DNA of 15,126 nucleotides from a bacterium (GCA_004559845.1 SFWW01000076.1:1-15126); one strand, 5' to 3'; positions 1 to 8,048 are shown, counted from the stretch's first letter. Notes: generated by a model not told the origin, from the sequence alone. Numbers and translations are program-made.

Positions 1-108
1 TTGGCACAGCGATTAGACGCCATTAAAGAAATCACCGAAATCGAACAACTGCTCAACAACAAAAGCAAAAATTTCAACATCATGACCATGCTCAAAGGCA
101 TCAGCTGA
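1..108 (+). CDS. C-terminal end of an unidentified protein (partial)
   Basis: An open frame enters from the left edge and ends at TGA (106-108), giving 35 residues that finish in ...MTMLKGIS. The visible part is lysine-, glutamate- and asparagine-rich and looks like an amphipathic helical tail (AIKEITEIEQLL). It has no motif that identifies a family. Codon choice resembles the neighbouring housekeeping genes, so I take it as the real end of a gene on the plus strand, convergent with proB. The last ten bases, CATCAGCTGA, also occur inside the adjacent R1 repeat (209-218), so the extreme C-terminus may be repeat-derived. No function can be given. Confidence 0.55.
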   Translation: MAQRLDAIKEITEIEQLLNNKSKNFNIMTMLKGIS

Positions 109-287
109 ATTTTGAGCCGTTAGCTTTCAGCCTTTAGCCATTAGCCTTTAGCCGTTAGCTTTTAGCCTTTAGCCTTTAGCCTTTAGCTTTCAGCCTTTAG
201 CCTTTAGCCATCAGCTGATAAGGGTAGCTATCACAGCTCAAGGAGCGCCCTTCCCTTCAGGGAGGGGGTGGGGGTAGGCTTTCTTTT
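108..287. repeat. R1 composite intergenic repeat, copy A
   Basis: This fills the gap between the partial gene and proB. Read from the proB stop (minus strand) it holds: an AAAGAAAGCC lead, a run of C, a hairpin-forming segment around CCCTGAAGGG, GATAGCTACCCTTATC, the palindrome ATCAGCTGAT (210-219), then a heptamer array ending in GAGCCGTT / AATTTTGAGCC. The same modules occur in opposite orientation at 10807-11077. A 39-base stretch (248-286) is identical to the reverse complement of 10807-10845, and the far ends share 17 bases (108-124 with 11061-11077). Copy A lacks about 22 bases of the TAGCTA-rich middle seen in copy B. Its hairpin lies directly after the proB stop and may serve as its transcript end, which is inference. 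Confidence 0.8.
117..214. repeat. Heptamer tandem array, consensus CCTTTAG, about 14 units
   Basis: Fourteen consecutive 7-base units run from 117 to 214. Seven are exactly CCTTTAG; the rest are variants such as CCGTTAG, CTTTCAG, CCATTAG and CCATCAG. This is a short-unit tandem tract within R1, not a CRISPR, because it has no spacers. The matching tract at 11011-11073 has about nine units in the opposite orientation (GGCTAAA), so unit number differs between copies. Confidence 0.85.
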
Positions 288-1355
288 TTATTCTACATAG
301 AGGTAGTCGTAGTGCACCAGTGGGCGCTTGTCTTTGCATCCCATCACGGTGCGGGCTTTGGCTGCGCTGTATGCCGCCCGCCCGTAGCCTATGGTGGTGC
401 CATCGGGAGCCACGATGCGCACAATATCGTCCACAGGAAGCACACTGCTTGCCGTTTCGCCGGTGAGGGCTTGGGAGGCGCCTTCGTTGACGTGGATTTC
501 TCCTTTTGCAAATCCTTCGCTGTGGGCTATCCACTTTTTCAAACTGCTCACCGGCTGCGGCGCTGCGTGAAATAGGGTGTAGGGCACCTTGCGGTTGCCG
601 CGCACCACATCGAGCAAAATGCCCTCGCGGTTGCCGTTGGCAATAATCACTTCGCATCCTTCGTTTGCCACCTTTTGTGCGATGTGGAATTTGGTGCTCA
701 TGCCGCCTCTGCCAAATGAAGATTTCTTTTTTTGGATAAACGACGCTGCATTTGGCACGTCGGTGTGTGCGATGTCGGTAATCACTTTCGATTGCGGGAA
801 GTCGGGGTTGCCGTCGTACACGCCATCAATATTGCTCAGTATCACCAGTGCTTGGCACTCCATCATGGTGGCAATCAGTCCGGAAAGTTCATCATTGTCG
901 GTAAACATGAGTTCGGTAACCGAAATGGTATCGTTTTCGTTCACAATAGGAATCACCCCGTGAGCCAGCATGGTGTTCATGCAATGGCGCTGATTGAGGT
1001 AGTGGTGGCGAGTGGAAAAACACTCTTTCATGGTGAGCACTTGCCCGCAAGTGAGGGAGCGGTCGCTAAAAAAATCGTAGTAGCGATTAATGAGGCGCAC
1101 TTGCCCCACTGCCGAAAAGAGCATCCGTTCGCTCACCGCATCTAATGGCGCCACACCGCGGCGGCGCATCATACTCCTGCCGGCAGCCACTGCACCGCTC
1201 GACACCAAAATCACTTCCACGCCCATGTGGCGCAGGGTTGCCACTTGGTCTACGATGGCACTCATACGTGTCACATTGAGGGTGCCATCGGAGCGGGTGA
1301 GCACATTGCTGCCAATTTTTACCGCAATGCGTCGATATGTTGCTTGTCCTTCCAT
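288..1355 (-). CDS. proB: Glutamate 5-kinase ProB
   Basis: This is the first enzyme of proline synthesis, phosphorylating L-glutamate with ATP to gamma-glutamyl phosphate in the cytoplasm. The 355-residue product has the amino-acid kinase fold: the N-terminal phosphate loop IAVKIGSNVLT (about residues 10-20), VEVILVSSGAVAAGR, the substrate segment VNENDTIS, NIDGVYDGNP and GRGGMSTKFHIA. A C-terminal PUA-like domain (about residues 275-355, starting GEIHVNEGASQAL) gives the usual full length. I chose the ATG at 1353-1355 over an in-frame TTG six bases upstream (1359-1361) because it is a stronger start and fits a promoter about 25 bases upstream. proA, the usual partner, is not in the window. 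The stop codon abuts repeat R1. Confidence 0.95.
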   Translation of the reverse strand: MEGQATYRRIAVKIGSNVLTRSDGTLNVTRMSAIVDQVATLRHMGVEVILVSSGAVAAGRSMMRRRGVAPLDAVSERMLFSAVGQVRLINRYYDFFSDRSLTCGQVLTMKECFSTRHHYLNQRHCMNTMLAHGVIPIVNENDTISVTELMFTDNDELSGLIATMMECQALVILSNIDGVYDGNPDFPQSKVITDIAHTDVPNAASFIQKKKSSFGRGGMSTKFHIAQKVANEGCEVIIANGNREGILLDVVRGNRKVPYTLFHAAPQPVSSLKKWIAHSEGFAKGEIHVNEGASQALTGETASSVLPVDDIVRIVAPDGTTIGYGRAAYSAAKARTVMGCKDKRPLVHYDYLYVE

Positions 1356-1380
1356 TGCCAAACAATTTAAGTTTTGTGTG

Positions 1381-1388
1381 CAAAATTA
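1381..1388 (-). promoter_or_regulatory. Probable proB promoter, -7 box TAATTTTG
   Basis: On the minus strand TAATTTTG matches the Bacteroidetes -7 consensus TAnnTTTG and lies 25 bases upstream of the chosen ATG. The upstream -33 element is weak: an ATTG occurs but at about 23 bases, slightly far. The call rests mainly on the -7 box and its position. Confidence 0.5.
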
Positions 1389-1469
1389 CAAAAAATATGG
1401 GCTTTCTGTTGCAATTTCCCATAAAGATGCCCAATTAAGGGTGTTGTCGGAAAAAAAATAACACAAAAG

Positions 1470-1501
1470 TTTGCTCAATTAAAGAATTTTTACAAACTTT
1501 G
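1470..1501 (+). promoter_or_regulatory. Possible susC promoter and direct repeats
   Basis: TTTG (1470-1473), a 20-base spacer and AAACTTTG (1494-1501, one mismatch to TAnnTTTG) resemble a Bacteroidetes promoter. It would give a leader of about 130 bases before susC. The area holds direct repeats: TTTGCTCAnT(T)AA at 1470 and 1498, and TTTTACAAA followed by GCTC at about 1489-1504 and 1551-1566. These could be regulator sites, but no cognate regulator gene is nearby. Confidence 0.4.
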
Positions 1502-1639
1502 CTCACTAATAGAAATTAATCACTTATCGAGACTTCATACTGCAAGATTTTTTTACAAAATCGCTCTCAACAGCATTGAACACTCTTTATTAATTAATTA
1601 ATTCTTATAAACTAATCATTAACAAAAAACTACAAGCGT

Positions 1640-4600
1640 ATGAAAAGACAGCTTGCTCTTTTAGGAGCACTCTTTCTGACATGTGGCTCAATCACGATCG
1701 CTCATGCGAATCCTGCGCCACAAGTTGTAGCGTCGAACGCAACTTCGATTGTGAAAGGTTCCGTTGTTGACGAAAACGGCGAGCCTATTATCGGCGCAAG
1801 TGTTATGGTGGTGGGTACCATCAATGGCACATCAACTGATGCGAATGGCAAGTTCAGTGTTAAAACTGACAAAAATGCCAAATTAAAAATTAGCTCTATC
1901 GGTTTTAAAACCGTTACTCTTAAAGCCTCTGAAGCCGACCGTGTGGTGCTGGCAGAAGACAAAGCGCTACTCGACGAAGTGGTGGTGGTGGGCTATGGCC
2001 AACAACGTAAAGCCAACCTCACCGGTGCCGTGAGCAGTGTGGATGTGAGCAAATCACTCGATTCAAAAAGTGAAACCGACGTGGCTAAGGCTCTCCAAGG
2101 TGCCGTGCCGGGTCTTACCATTTTGAATGCCAGCGGTGATATCAATGCCGATGCCAGCGTGGTGATTCGTGGTATTGGTACGCTCTCCAACAGCGGAGTG
2201 TCGAAACCACTCTACATCGTGGACGGTGTGCCCGTTGACGACCTTTCTTACCTCAATGGCGACGACATTGCCAACATTTCGGTGCTCAAAGATGCTGCAT
2301 CAAGCTCCATTTACGGTACTCGCGCTGCCTTCGGTGTGATTTTGGTGACCACCAAAACCGGCAAGTCGGTTGACCGTGTGAAGATTTCTTACAAAAACAA
2401 CTTCGCGTGGAGCCAAGCCACTTGCACTCCGGAATATCCCAATGTGCCCACACAGGTGCAAGCCCTTATCGACGCTAACCGTCGCAAAGGTTTGGCTTCT
2501 GAATTGTTTGGTATGTATCTCGATAGCGAACAATTCCAAGCCGGTATGAATCGCTGGATTGAAAAGCATGGCGACACCAAGGCCGGTTATCGCGAAATGA
2601 TTTATGGCGACGACTATGACGAATTTGGCTACTATGCCAACTGGGATGTGGCTGGCATCATCTTCAACAATGCCGCACCCTCGCAAAACCACAACCTTTC
2701 TATCTCCGGTACGTCGGGCAAAACCAATTTCTACATTAGCGCCAACTACAACCAACGTCAAAACTTGATGAACTTCAACCCCGACAAGGTGAAACGCTAT
2801 CACGTGACTGCCAACATCACCACACAAGCCACCGATTGGCTGCAAGTGGGTGTGCGCACCAACTATGGCGACCGCTCGTTCGACTATCCCTATGTGCGCG
2901 GTCAGGGTTCTTATCAATATGCATGGCGCTGGGGCTCTTTCTTCGGACCGTGGGGTTACATCACCGACGAAGACGGACAGCAATATGAAGGACGTCAGCT
3001 GATCGGCTTCCGCAAAACTGCCGGCGATGCTTATCAAAAAGCCAACAACATGCGCTTGGGTGCGTTTGCAAAAATCGACTTTAAGCATGGCTTGACTTTC
3101 AACACCGACTACACTTTCATCAAAAAGCACACCAAATATAAAGGTGTGGGTCTGCCCAGCACAGTGCTCAACACGTGGGGTTTGAATCCGCAAATTGCTA
3201 CGCTCAACACCACCACTTTCGTGGAAACTTCGCGCTCCGACTACACCAACCAGGTGTTTAACGCATATTTCAACTATATGCAAACCTTTAAAGATGACCA
3301 CAACGTGAACGTGCTTTTGGGTGCCAACGTGGATAAAGATGAATATGAATATCTCTACTACGAACGTCACGACCTGCTCGACTTCAATCTGCCTGAACTC
3401 AGCCTGTCGGACTCCGACTATAGCTACAGCCACACGCACACACACAAGGGCTCTGCCGGCTTCTTCGCTCGCTTAAACTACGACTACAAGGGTATCTATC
3501 TGCTCGAAGTGAACGGACGCTACGATGGCTCAAGCCAATTCCCGAAAAATTCACAATGGGCTTTCTTCCCCTCTGTGTCTGCCGGCTGGCGCTTCTCTGA
3601 GGAAGCTTTCATGGCTTCCACCAAATCGTGGTTGAGCAATGGTAAGCTCCGCGCTTCCTATGGCTCTATCGGTAACCAAGTGGTGGGCGACTACATGTTC
3701 TTGGAAACAATGTCGAAACAAAATGCTGCTGTCAACTGGCTTGGCACAGGCAACATCAAATACGACTACTTTAGCATGCCGAAGATGGTGCCCGCTTCCT
3801 TAACTTGGGAAACAATCAACACCACCAACATCGGTCTTGACCTCGGCTTCCTCCGCGGCGAATTGAATGTAACACTCGACTGGTTCCAACGCGACACCAA
3901 AGATATGCTCGCTCCAGGTAAGGAACTGCCTTCCGTAATCGGTACATCGGCTGCCTATGGCAACGAAGGTTCGCTCCGCTCACGCGGTTGGGAACTCACC
4001 ATCGACTATCGTCACAAATTCGGTGATGTGAACTTCTATTCTACCTTCAACATCAGCGATTACAAAACCAAAGTTACCCAATGGGATTCCAACAACTTGA
4101 TTAACTCCTACTACACCGGTAAGGAATACGGCGAAATCTGGGGCTTCGAAACCGACCGCTATTTCGACTTCAACGACTTCACCGGAAAGGATGATGCCGG
4201 CAAGTGGGTTTACGCTTCCGGAGTGGCTGACCAAACCAAGCTCCAAAAAGGTGGCTTCGTGTATGGCCCCGGCGATATCAAATTTGTGGACCAAAACGGC
4301 GACGGCGTTATCGATTGGGGTGATGGCACACCCGAAAATCACGGCGACCTCGTGAAGATTGGTAACAGCACGCCACGCTATCAATACTCTCTCCGCCTTG
4401 GCGCTGAATGGAGAGGATTCGACATCGACCTCTTTATGCAAGGCGTGGGCAAACGCAAAATGTGGACACAATCTGCTTTCGTAATGCCGATGATGCGTGG
4501 TGAAGATGCTATCTATGCCAACCAAACCAGCTACATCACCGAAGCGATGTTTGAAGCAGGCAACATCGACCAAAGCGCCGACTTCCCGCGCATGTGGGGT

Positions 4601-4939
4601 GGTGGTGCACAACGTGGTAATGCGTCTTCCGACATCCTCGACCTCGGCTGCTACAACTTCTATCCGCAAACCAAGTACCTCGTGAACATGGCTTACTTGC
4701 GTATGAAGAACATCACCGTGGGATACACCTTGCCAAAGAATATCGTGAATAAGGTTTACCTTAGCAAGGTTCGCGTTTACGCTTCTATCAACAATGCATT
4801 CGATATCATCAACCACAACAATGGAACCGGTCTCGACCCGGAAATCAACACCGGTGTGGGTAGCTATGGTAATGCAGTATGGGGACGTACCGACCCAATC
4901 ATGCGTTCTTACTCATTTGGTATCCAAATCGACCTGTAA
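1640..4939 (+). CDS. SusC/RagA-family TonB-linked outer membrane transporter
   Basis: This is the channel half of a SusCD nutrient importer: an outer-membrane beta barrel that takes up glycans or peptides using TonB energy. The 1099-residue product has a signal peptide (cleavage likely after AHA, residue 23), a carboxypeptidase-regulatory-like domain (about 38-105, VKGSVVDENGEPIIGASV), the TonB box EVVVVGYG (113-120), a plug domain ending in ILVTTKTGK (about 233-241), and a long barrel with the family segment GRYDGSSQFPKNS near 626. It ends in the hydrophobic strand SYSFGIQIDL. Length is typical. There is no N-terminal STN domain, so direct anti-sigma signalling is not expected. The SusD partner starts 63 bases downstream. 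Substrate unknown: no glycoside hydrolase, protease or sensor gene is adjacent. Confidence 0.95.
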   Translation: MKRQLALLGALFLTCGSITIAHANPAPQVVASNATSIVKGSVVDENGEPIIGASVMVVGTINGTSTDANGKFSVKTDKNAKLKISSIGFKTVTLKASEADRVVLAEDKALLDEVVVVGYGQQRKANLTGAVSSVDVSKSLDSKSETDVAKALQGAVPGLTILNASGDINADASVVIRGIGTLSNSGVSKPLYIVDGVPVDDLSYLNGDDIANISVLKDAASSSIYGTRAAFGVILVTTKTGKSVDRVKISYKNNFAWSQATCTPEYPNVPTQVQALIDANRRKGLASELFGMYLDSEQFQAGMNRWIEKHGDTKAGYREMIYGDDYDEFGYYANWDVAGIIFNNAAPSQNHNLSISGTSGKTNFYISANYNQRQNLMNFNPDKVKRYHVTANITTQATDWLQVGVRTNYGDRSFDYPYVRGQGSYQYAWRWGSFFGPWGYITDEDGQQYEGRQLIGFRKTAGDAYQKANNMRLGAFAKIDFKHGLTFNTDYTFIKKHTKYKGVGLPSTVLNTWGLNPQIATLNTTTFVETSRSDYTNQVFNAYFNYMQTFKDDHNVNVLLGANVDKDEYEYLYYERHDLLDFNLPELSLSDSDYSYSHTHTHKGSAGFFARLNYDYKGIYLLEVNGRYDGSSQFPKNSQWAFFPSVSAGWRFSEEAFMASTKSWLSNGKLRASYGSIGNQVVGDYMFLETMSKQNAAVNWLGTGNIKYDYFSMPKMVPASLTWETINTTNIGLDLGFLRGELNVTLDWFQRDTKDMLAPGKELPSVIGTSAAYGNEGSLRSRGWELTIDYRHKFGDVNFYSTFNISDYKTKVTQWDSNNLINSYYTGKEYGEIWGFETDRYFDFNDFTGKDDAGKWVYASGVADQTKLQKGGFVYGPGDIKFVDQNGDGVIDWGDGTPENHGDLVKIGNSTPRYQYSLRLGAEWRGFDIDLFMQGVGKRKMWTQSAFVMPMMRGEDAIYANQTSYITEAMFEAGNIDQSADFPRMWGGGAQRGNASSDILDLGCYNFYPQTKYLVNMAYLRMKNITVGYTLPKNIVNKVYLSKVRVYASINNAFDIINHNNGTGLDPEINTGVGSYGNAVWGRTDPIMRSYSFGIQIDL

Positions 4940-5002
4940 TAGCATGACTAATTTGTGAAACATTTGATTTTAAAACAAACATTCAAAACGATTAATAGTT
5001 AT

Positions 5003-6718
5003 ATGAAAAAGATAGCATTATTATTGATCTCTGGATTGATGTTCACATCATGCTCCGACTTGCTTGACACCGAACCATACGATCAATTCACCAAAGATAA
5101 TTTCTTTACAAGCGAAAAGAATGTCGAATTGTTTGCCAACTATTTCTACAACGAATTTTCAGGATATGGAAATGGCAATGGCTATGGCGACTTCTATTTC
5201 AACAGATTGAACGACGACCAAGGTACCACAGGTATCACTCAATGGACCTTTACCAATGTGCCCGCTTCTGCCGGCGCTTGGAACACGCCTTACACCGAAA
5301 TCCGACGCGCTAACACGCTCCTTGCCGCCATTCCCGGCATCGCCGAAATGACAGACGGGGCTAAGAAAAATTGGGAAGGATTGGCTCGACTCTATCGCGG
5401 ATGGCAACACTTTAAACTCGTGCGCGCCTATGGCGACTGCTACTGGGTGGACAAAGTGCTCGACACCGGCGACACCGATATCCTCTACGGTCCGCGTCAA
5501 AGCCGCAACACGGTGATGGACAATGTGCTCGCAGATATCAACTTCGCTTGCGAAAACATTACCATGAACGCTAACTCGCAAGTGGCTTACAACAAATATG
5601 TGGCGCTCGCCATTAAGAGCCGTGTATGCCTCTTTGAAGGTACCTACTGCAAATATGTGCTCAACGATGAAGCAAGAGCTAAATCTTACCTCACCGAAGC
5701 CAAAAATGCCAGCTTGGAATTGATGAACAGCGGCAAATTCAGCCTCAACCCCAATTTCAAGCAAAACTTCGACCAAATGGACCTGAAGGGCAATCCTGAA
5801 ATGATTATGTATAAGCACTATGTGTATGGCACTCTCGGACACTCTACCGTAGACTACACTTGCGGCTCTACACAAGTGCAAGGTATCAGCAAAGATATGT
5901 TCGACTCTTACCTCTTCCGCGATGGTAAGCCTTTGGCTACCACTTCTCTCGACAAGAGCGAAAACGGTAAGGTGGTGAAATTCGACGACAACTCCGGATT
6001 CGGCGAACAAGAATTTATCAATATCGCCGACGTGATGAGAAATCGCGACCCGCGTATGATGGCACAAGTGGATAGTATCCTTCAATTCCCCGGTTGTGGC
6101 TACGCTCGCTTTGGCGGTGCTCAATCCACTTCCGCCACCGGCTACGGTGTGCTCTTATTCGACACCAACGCTATGAAGAATACCGACCGTCAGTCAACCA
6201 CCACCAACACCACCGACGCACCAATCTTCTGGTTGGCAGAAATTTTGCTCAACTATGCTGAAGCATGCGCCGAATTGGGCACCATCACCGACGAAGACCT
6301 CAACATTTCTATCAACAAACTGCGCGACCGCGTGGGTATGCCACACCTCTCTGTGAATGTGGCTGCCGACCCCGCCAACAATATGGGCGTGAGCAACATT
6401 ATCTTTGAAGTGCGACGCGAACGCCGTGTGGAAATGCTCTACTGCAACAACGACCGCTACTATTCTCTCCAACGCTGGAACAAACTCGAACTCCTCGACA
6501 CTCAAAAGCATCCTAACCAATGCCGCGGTGCTTATGTGGGCAATTTGAAGGGTACCGGTAGCATCGACTGGAGCCAGATTACAGTGGACGCTGATGGCTA
6601 CATCAACTGCAAGAACAATGGTGCTGAACGTATCTACGAAAACAAATACAATTTATTCCCCATCCCATCCGGACAAAAAACTCTCAACGATCAAATCGGT
6701 CAAAACCCGGGTTGGTAG
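5003..6718 (+). CDS. SusD/RagB-family nutrient-binding surface lipoprotein
   Basis: This is the lid and binding subunit that sits on the SusC barrel at the cell surface and captures the substrate. The 571-residue product begins with a lipoprotein signal, lipobox FTSC with the acylated cysteine at residue 17, followed by SDLLDTEP, typical of the family. Conserved segments follow: ARLYRGWQHFKLVRAYGD (about 128-145), EILLNYAEACAELG (about 413-426) and EVRRERRVEML with YYSLQRW (about 468-492). I chose ATG 5003 because it puts the signal peptide at the N-terminus; a GTG frame start at 4955 would add 16 residues ahead of it. It is co-transcribed with the upstream SusC gene and ends before a strong terminator. 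Confidence 0.95.
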   Translation: MKKIALLLISGLMFTSCSDLLDTEPYDQFTKDNFFTSEKNVELFANYFYNEFSGYGNGNGYGDFYFNRLNDDQGTTGITQWTFTNVPASAGAWNTPYTEIRRANTLLAAIPGIAEMTDGAKKNWEGLARLYRGWQHFKLVRAYGDCYWVDKVLDTGDTDILYGPRQSRNTVMDNVLADINFACENITMNANSQVAYNKYVALAIKSRVCLFEGTYCKYVLNDEARAKSYLTEAKNASLELMNSGKFSLNPNFKQNFDQMDLKGNPEMIMYKHYVYGTLGHSTVDYTCGSTQVQGISKDMFDSYLFRDGKPLATTSLDKSENGKVVKFDDNSGFGEQEFINIADVMRNRDPRMMAQVDSILQFPGCGYARFGGAQSTSATGYGVLLFDTNAMKNTDRQSTTTNTTDAPIFWLAEILLNYAEACAELGTITDEDLNISINKLRDRVGMPHLSVNVAADPANNMGVSNIIFEVRRERRVEMLYCNNDRYYSLQRWNKLELLDTQKHPNQCRGAYVGNLKGTGSIDWSQITVDADGYINCKNNGAERIYENKYNLFPIPSGQKTLNDQIGQNPGW

Positions 6719-6764
6719 TAGGTAATAAAATTATTGTAGCTCCACACCAAGGAGCATAAACACC

Positions 6765-6797
6765 GGGCTGCAAGCCATCGAGCTTGCAGCCCTTTTT
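6765..6797 (+). terminator. Rho-independent terminator of the SusCD operon
   Basis: A perfect 11-base-pair stem (GGGCTGCAAGC at 6765-6775 with GCTTGCAGCCC at 6782-6792) and a 6-base loop are followed by five T. It lies 46 bases after the SusD stop and points the same way. Confidence 0.92.
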
Positions 6798-6798
6798 C

Positions 6799-6860
6799 TA
6801 CCCCCGCCCCCCACGAATCCCCCCAGTCCGCCATCGGAGATGGCGTGTTGTGGACAACTT
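6799..6860. repeat. C-rich repeat with GCCATC hairpin (R3 copy)
   Basis: A C-rich run with CGCCCCCCACG (6805-6815) is followed by a perfect hairpin, CGCCATC-GGA-GATGGCG (6829-6845). The same CGCCCCCCACG and a GAGATGGCGT recur in the same order near 14372-14422, suggesting two diverged members of an intergenic repeat family. The similarity is short. Confidence 0.45.
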
Positions 6861-6905
6861 GCAAGCGAAAGGCGAAGGCGCCTCGGAGGGTCGGTCGATT
6901 ACTAA

Positions 6906-7199
6906 GGCTCACACAGATTCAACGAGATTCAACAAAAATAATTTGTGAAAAATTCGTGGCTGAAAAAAACACCTATTTAATCCATTAAAAATCCATTAAC
7001 ACCAATTATTTTTTAACCCTCCATACCCTATTGCTCGTTGACCTGTCGCCTTTTTTAAAATCGGTGTATATTGGGTTTAAATGGATAAAATAGGTGTGAA
7101 AATCGGATTGAATAGGCTTCTAAGAGCAATCGTAATCCTCTGTGAGATTTTACGTTAGGCGTGCAAATCCTGTGAGATCTGTGGGATCCGTGTGAGGCG
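6906..7199. repeat. MITE-like inverted-repeat element with R2 ends
   Basis: The left end is GGCTCACACAGATTC and the right end, read on the other strand, is CGCCTCACACGGATCC, so the two ends are imperfect inverted repeats of about 22 bases. Inside, 6970-6989 and 7077-7096 are inverted copies matching 18 of 20 bases, and weaker similarity extends the arms to about 45 bases (roughly 6969-7015 with 7052-7098). The right end also forms a 20-base hairpin with the next R2 copy (arms 7177-7196 and 7200-7220, loop GCG). No open frame of note is inside. The overall shape suggests a non-autonomous, MITE-like element. No transposase is present in the window, and a target-site duplication is not evident. 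Confidence 0.55.
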
Positions 7200-7254
7200 C
7201 TCACACAGATTCCACGAGATTCAACAAAAAATAATTTGTGGTAATTTGTGGCTG
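7199..7254 (+). repeat. R2 repeat, second copy
   Basis: GCTCACACAGATTCCACGAG, followed by an ATTCAACAAAAAATAATTTGTG-type tail, nearly duplicates 6906-6963 and 8049-8120 in the same orientation. It directly adjoins the inverted R2 end of the previous element. Confidence 0.75.
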
Positions 7255-7266
7255 AGTGGGGTTGAA

Positions 7267-7283
7267 ACATGCCGAAGGCATGT
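7267..7283. repeat. Short perfect palindrome ACATGCC-GAA-GGCATGT
   Basis: Seven-base arms with a GAA loop. It is followed by CGCTACG. It has no T tract and no evident role, and is probably part of another dispersed intergenic sequence. Confidence 0.5.
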
Positions 7284-7315
7284 CGCTACGCTATGATGAA
7301 ATCGCAGCGTTTGAA

Positions 7316-7414
7316 ACACTTTTTCGGGCGACTTTTTGTGGAAAACTCACACTTTTTCGGGCGAATTTTTTGCGAATATCAACACTTTTTCGGGCGACTT
7401 TTTTATTTGGGATT
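7316..7414. repeat. Three-unit 33 bp tandem repeat
   Basis: The 16-base core ACACTTTTTCGGGCGA recurs exactly at 7316, 7349 and 7382, a strict 33-base period. The next eight or so bases (mostly T) are also similar. The sequence onward to 7500 is strongly G+T-rich on this strand. If translated in one frame it would give three 11-residue units beginning HFFGR, but I do not see a convincing gene. Confidence 0.8.
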
Positions 7415-7466
7415 TCTTGGGGGAAGAAATGTTTTGTGTTTGTGGGGAGATTTTTGGGGGATTTTA

Positions 7467-7474
7467 TAACTTTG
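7467..7474 (+). promoter_or_regulatory. Possible -7 box TAACTTTG of the PIG-L remnant
   Basis: TAACTTTG matches TAnnTTTG 34 bases upstream of the PIG-L remnant. No TTTG lies at proper spacing upstream. It is probably a relic of the original promoter. Confidence 0.35.
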
Positions 7475-7507
7475 TGGGTGGTATTTTTTTGCGTAATTTA
7501 ATTTATT

Positions 7508-8048
7508 ATGATGAATATGAAACGTGTGGTTTTGATTTTTGCGCTGATGGTGGCGGTGCTGCCGTTGGCGGCTCAAAATAATGGTTCCATTTTGGGGAAG
7601 TATAAGAAGGCGTTGATTATCGGGGCGCACCCCGACGACCCGGAGTATTGCTGCGGTGGCACGGCGTTGATGCTTCAGCGCTATCCGCCGGAAGGAAATC
7701 AGCGATGCGTGCGCCATTATGGGTGTGCGCCATGTGCAACTCACGCAAGTGGATGGCGCGTGCGAAATCACCAAGGAGCGCTACGCCGAAATGAAGGCGG
7801 TGATTGAGCGTGAAAAGCCTGATGTGGTGTTCACCCATTGGCCCATCGATTCGCATCGCGACCACCGTATTTGCGGCATTCTCACTTACGACGCTTGGCG
7901 ACAACTCGGCCATTCGTTCGACCTCTACTACCATGAGGCGATGACGGGGCTGCAAACGCAGAATTTCCACCCCGACACCTACGTTGACATTACCGATGTG
8001 GTGGAAACCAAGCACAAGGCGTGTCGCGCTCACGCCAGCCAAGAGCAG
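7508..8048 (+). pseudogene. PIG-L/LmbE-family deacetylase remnant (frameshifted, truncated)
   Basis: The family removes acetyl groups from N-acetylglucosaminyl-type substrates in a zinc-dependent way. The first frame has an ATG, a signal peptide (cleavage near LPLAAQ) and the metal motif AHPDDPEYCCGG. It then loses the family sequence after MLQRYPPEG near 7690. The family resumes in another frame at about 7697 (ISDACAIMGVRHVQLTQVDG) and includes HWPIDSHRDHR and VDITDVVETKHKACRAHASQ. The expected segment between the two parts (several dozen residues, R/G-E-rich in relatives) is missing, so there was an internal deletion that also shifted the frame. The 3' end stops where R2 begins at 8049, losing the C-terminal tail. 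The intact gene would have encoded a secreted or periplasmic enzyme. A sequencing error alone cannot explain the missing segment. Confidence 0.85.

Noticed and set aside
117..214. Heptamer array as CRISPR or telomere-like DNA
   Set aside because: Units are seven bases with no spacers; the tract is internal and paired with other R1 modules.
2300..3445. Long minus-strand open frame (381 codons) inside the SusC gene
   Set aside because: It is antisense to a clear SusC barrel; His- and Val-rich composition is the mirror of Asn/Asp/His codons of the real gene.
3980..4816. Minus-strand open frame (278 codons) inside the SusC gene
   Set aside because: Antisense shadow of the barrel C-terminal half, no recognisable domain or start signal.
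5159..6124. Minus-strand open frame (321 codons) inside the SusD gene
   Set aside because: Antisense shadow with the same Val/His-rich signature; SusD motifs are clear on the plus strand.
7269..7469. 66-codon frame across the 33 bp repeat as a gene
   Set aside because: Low-complexity Phe/Gly/Arg peptide produced by the repeat, no promoter or homology that I recognise; kept as a repeat.
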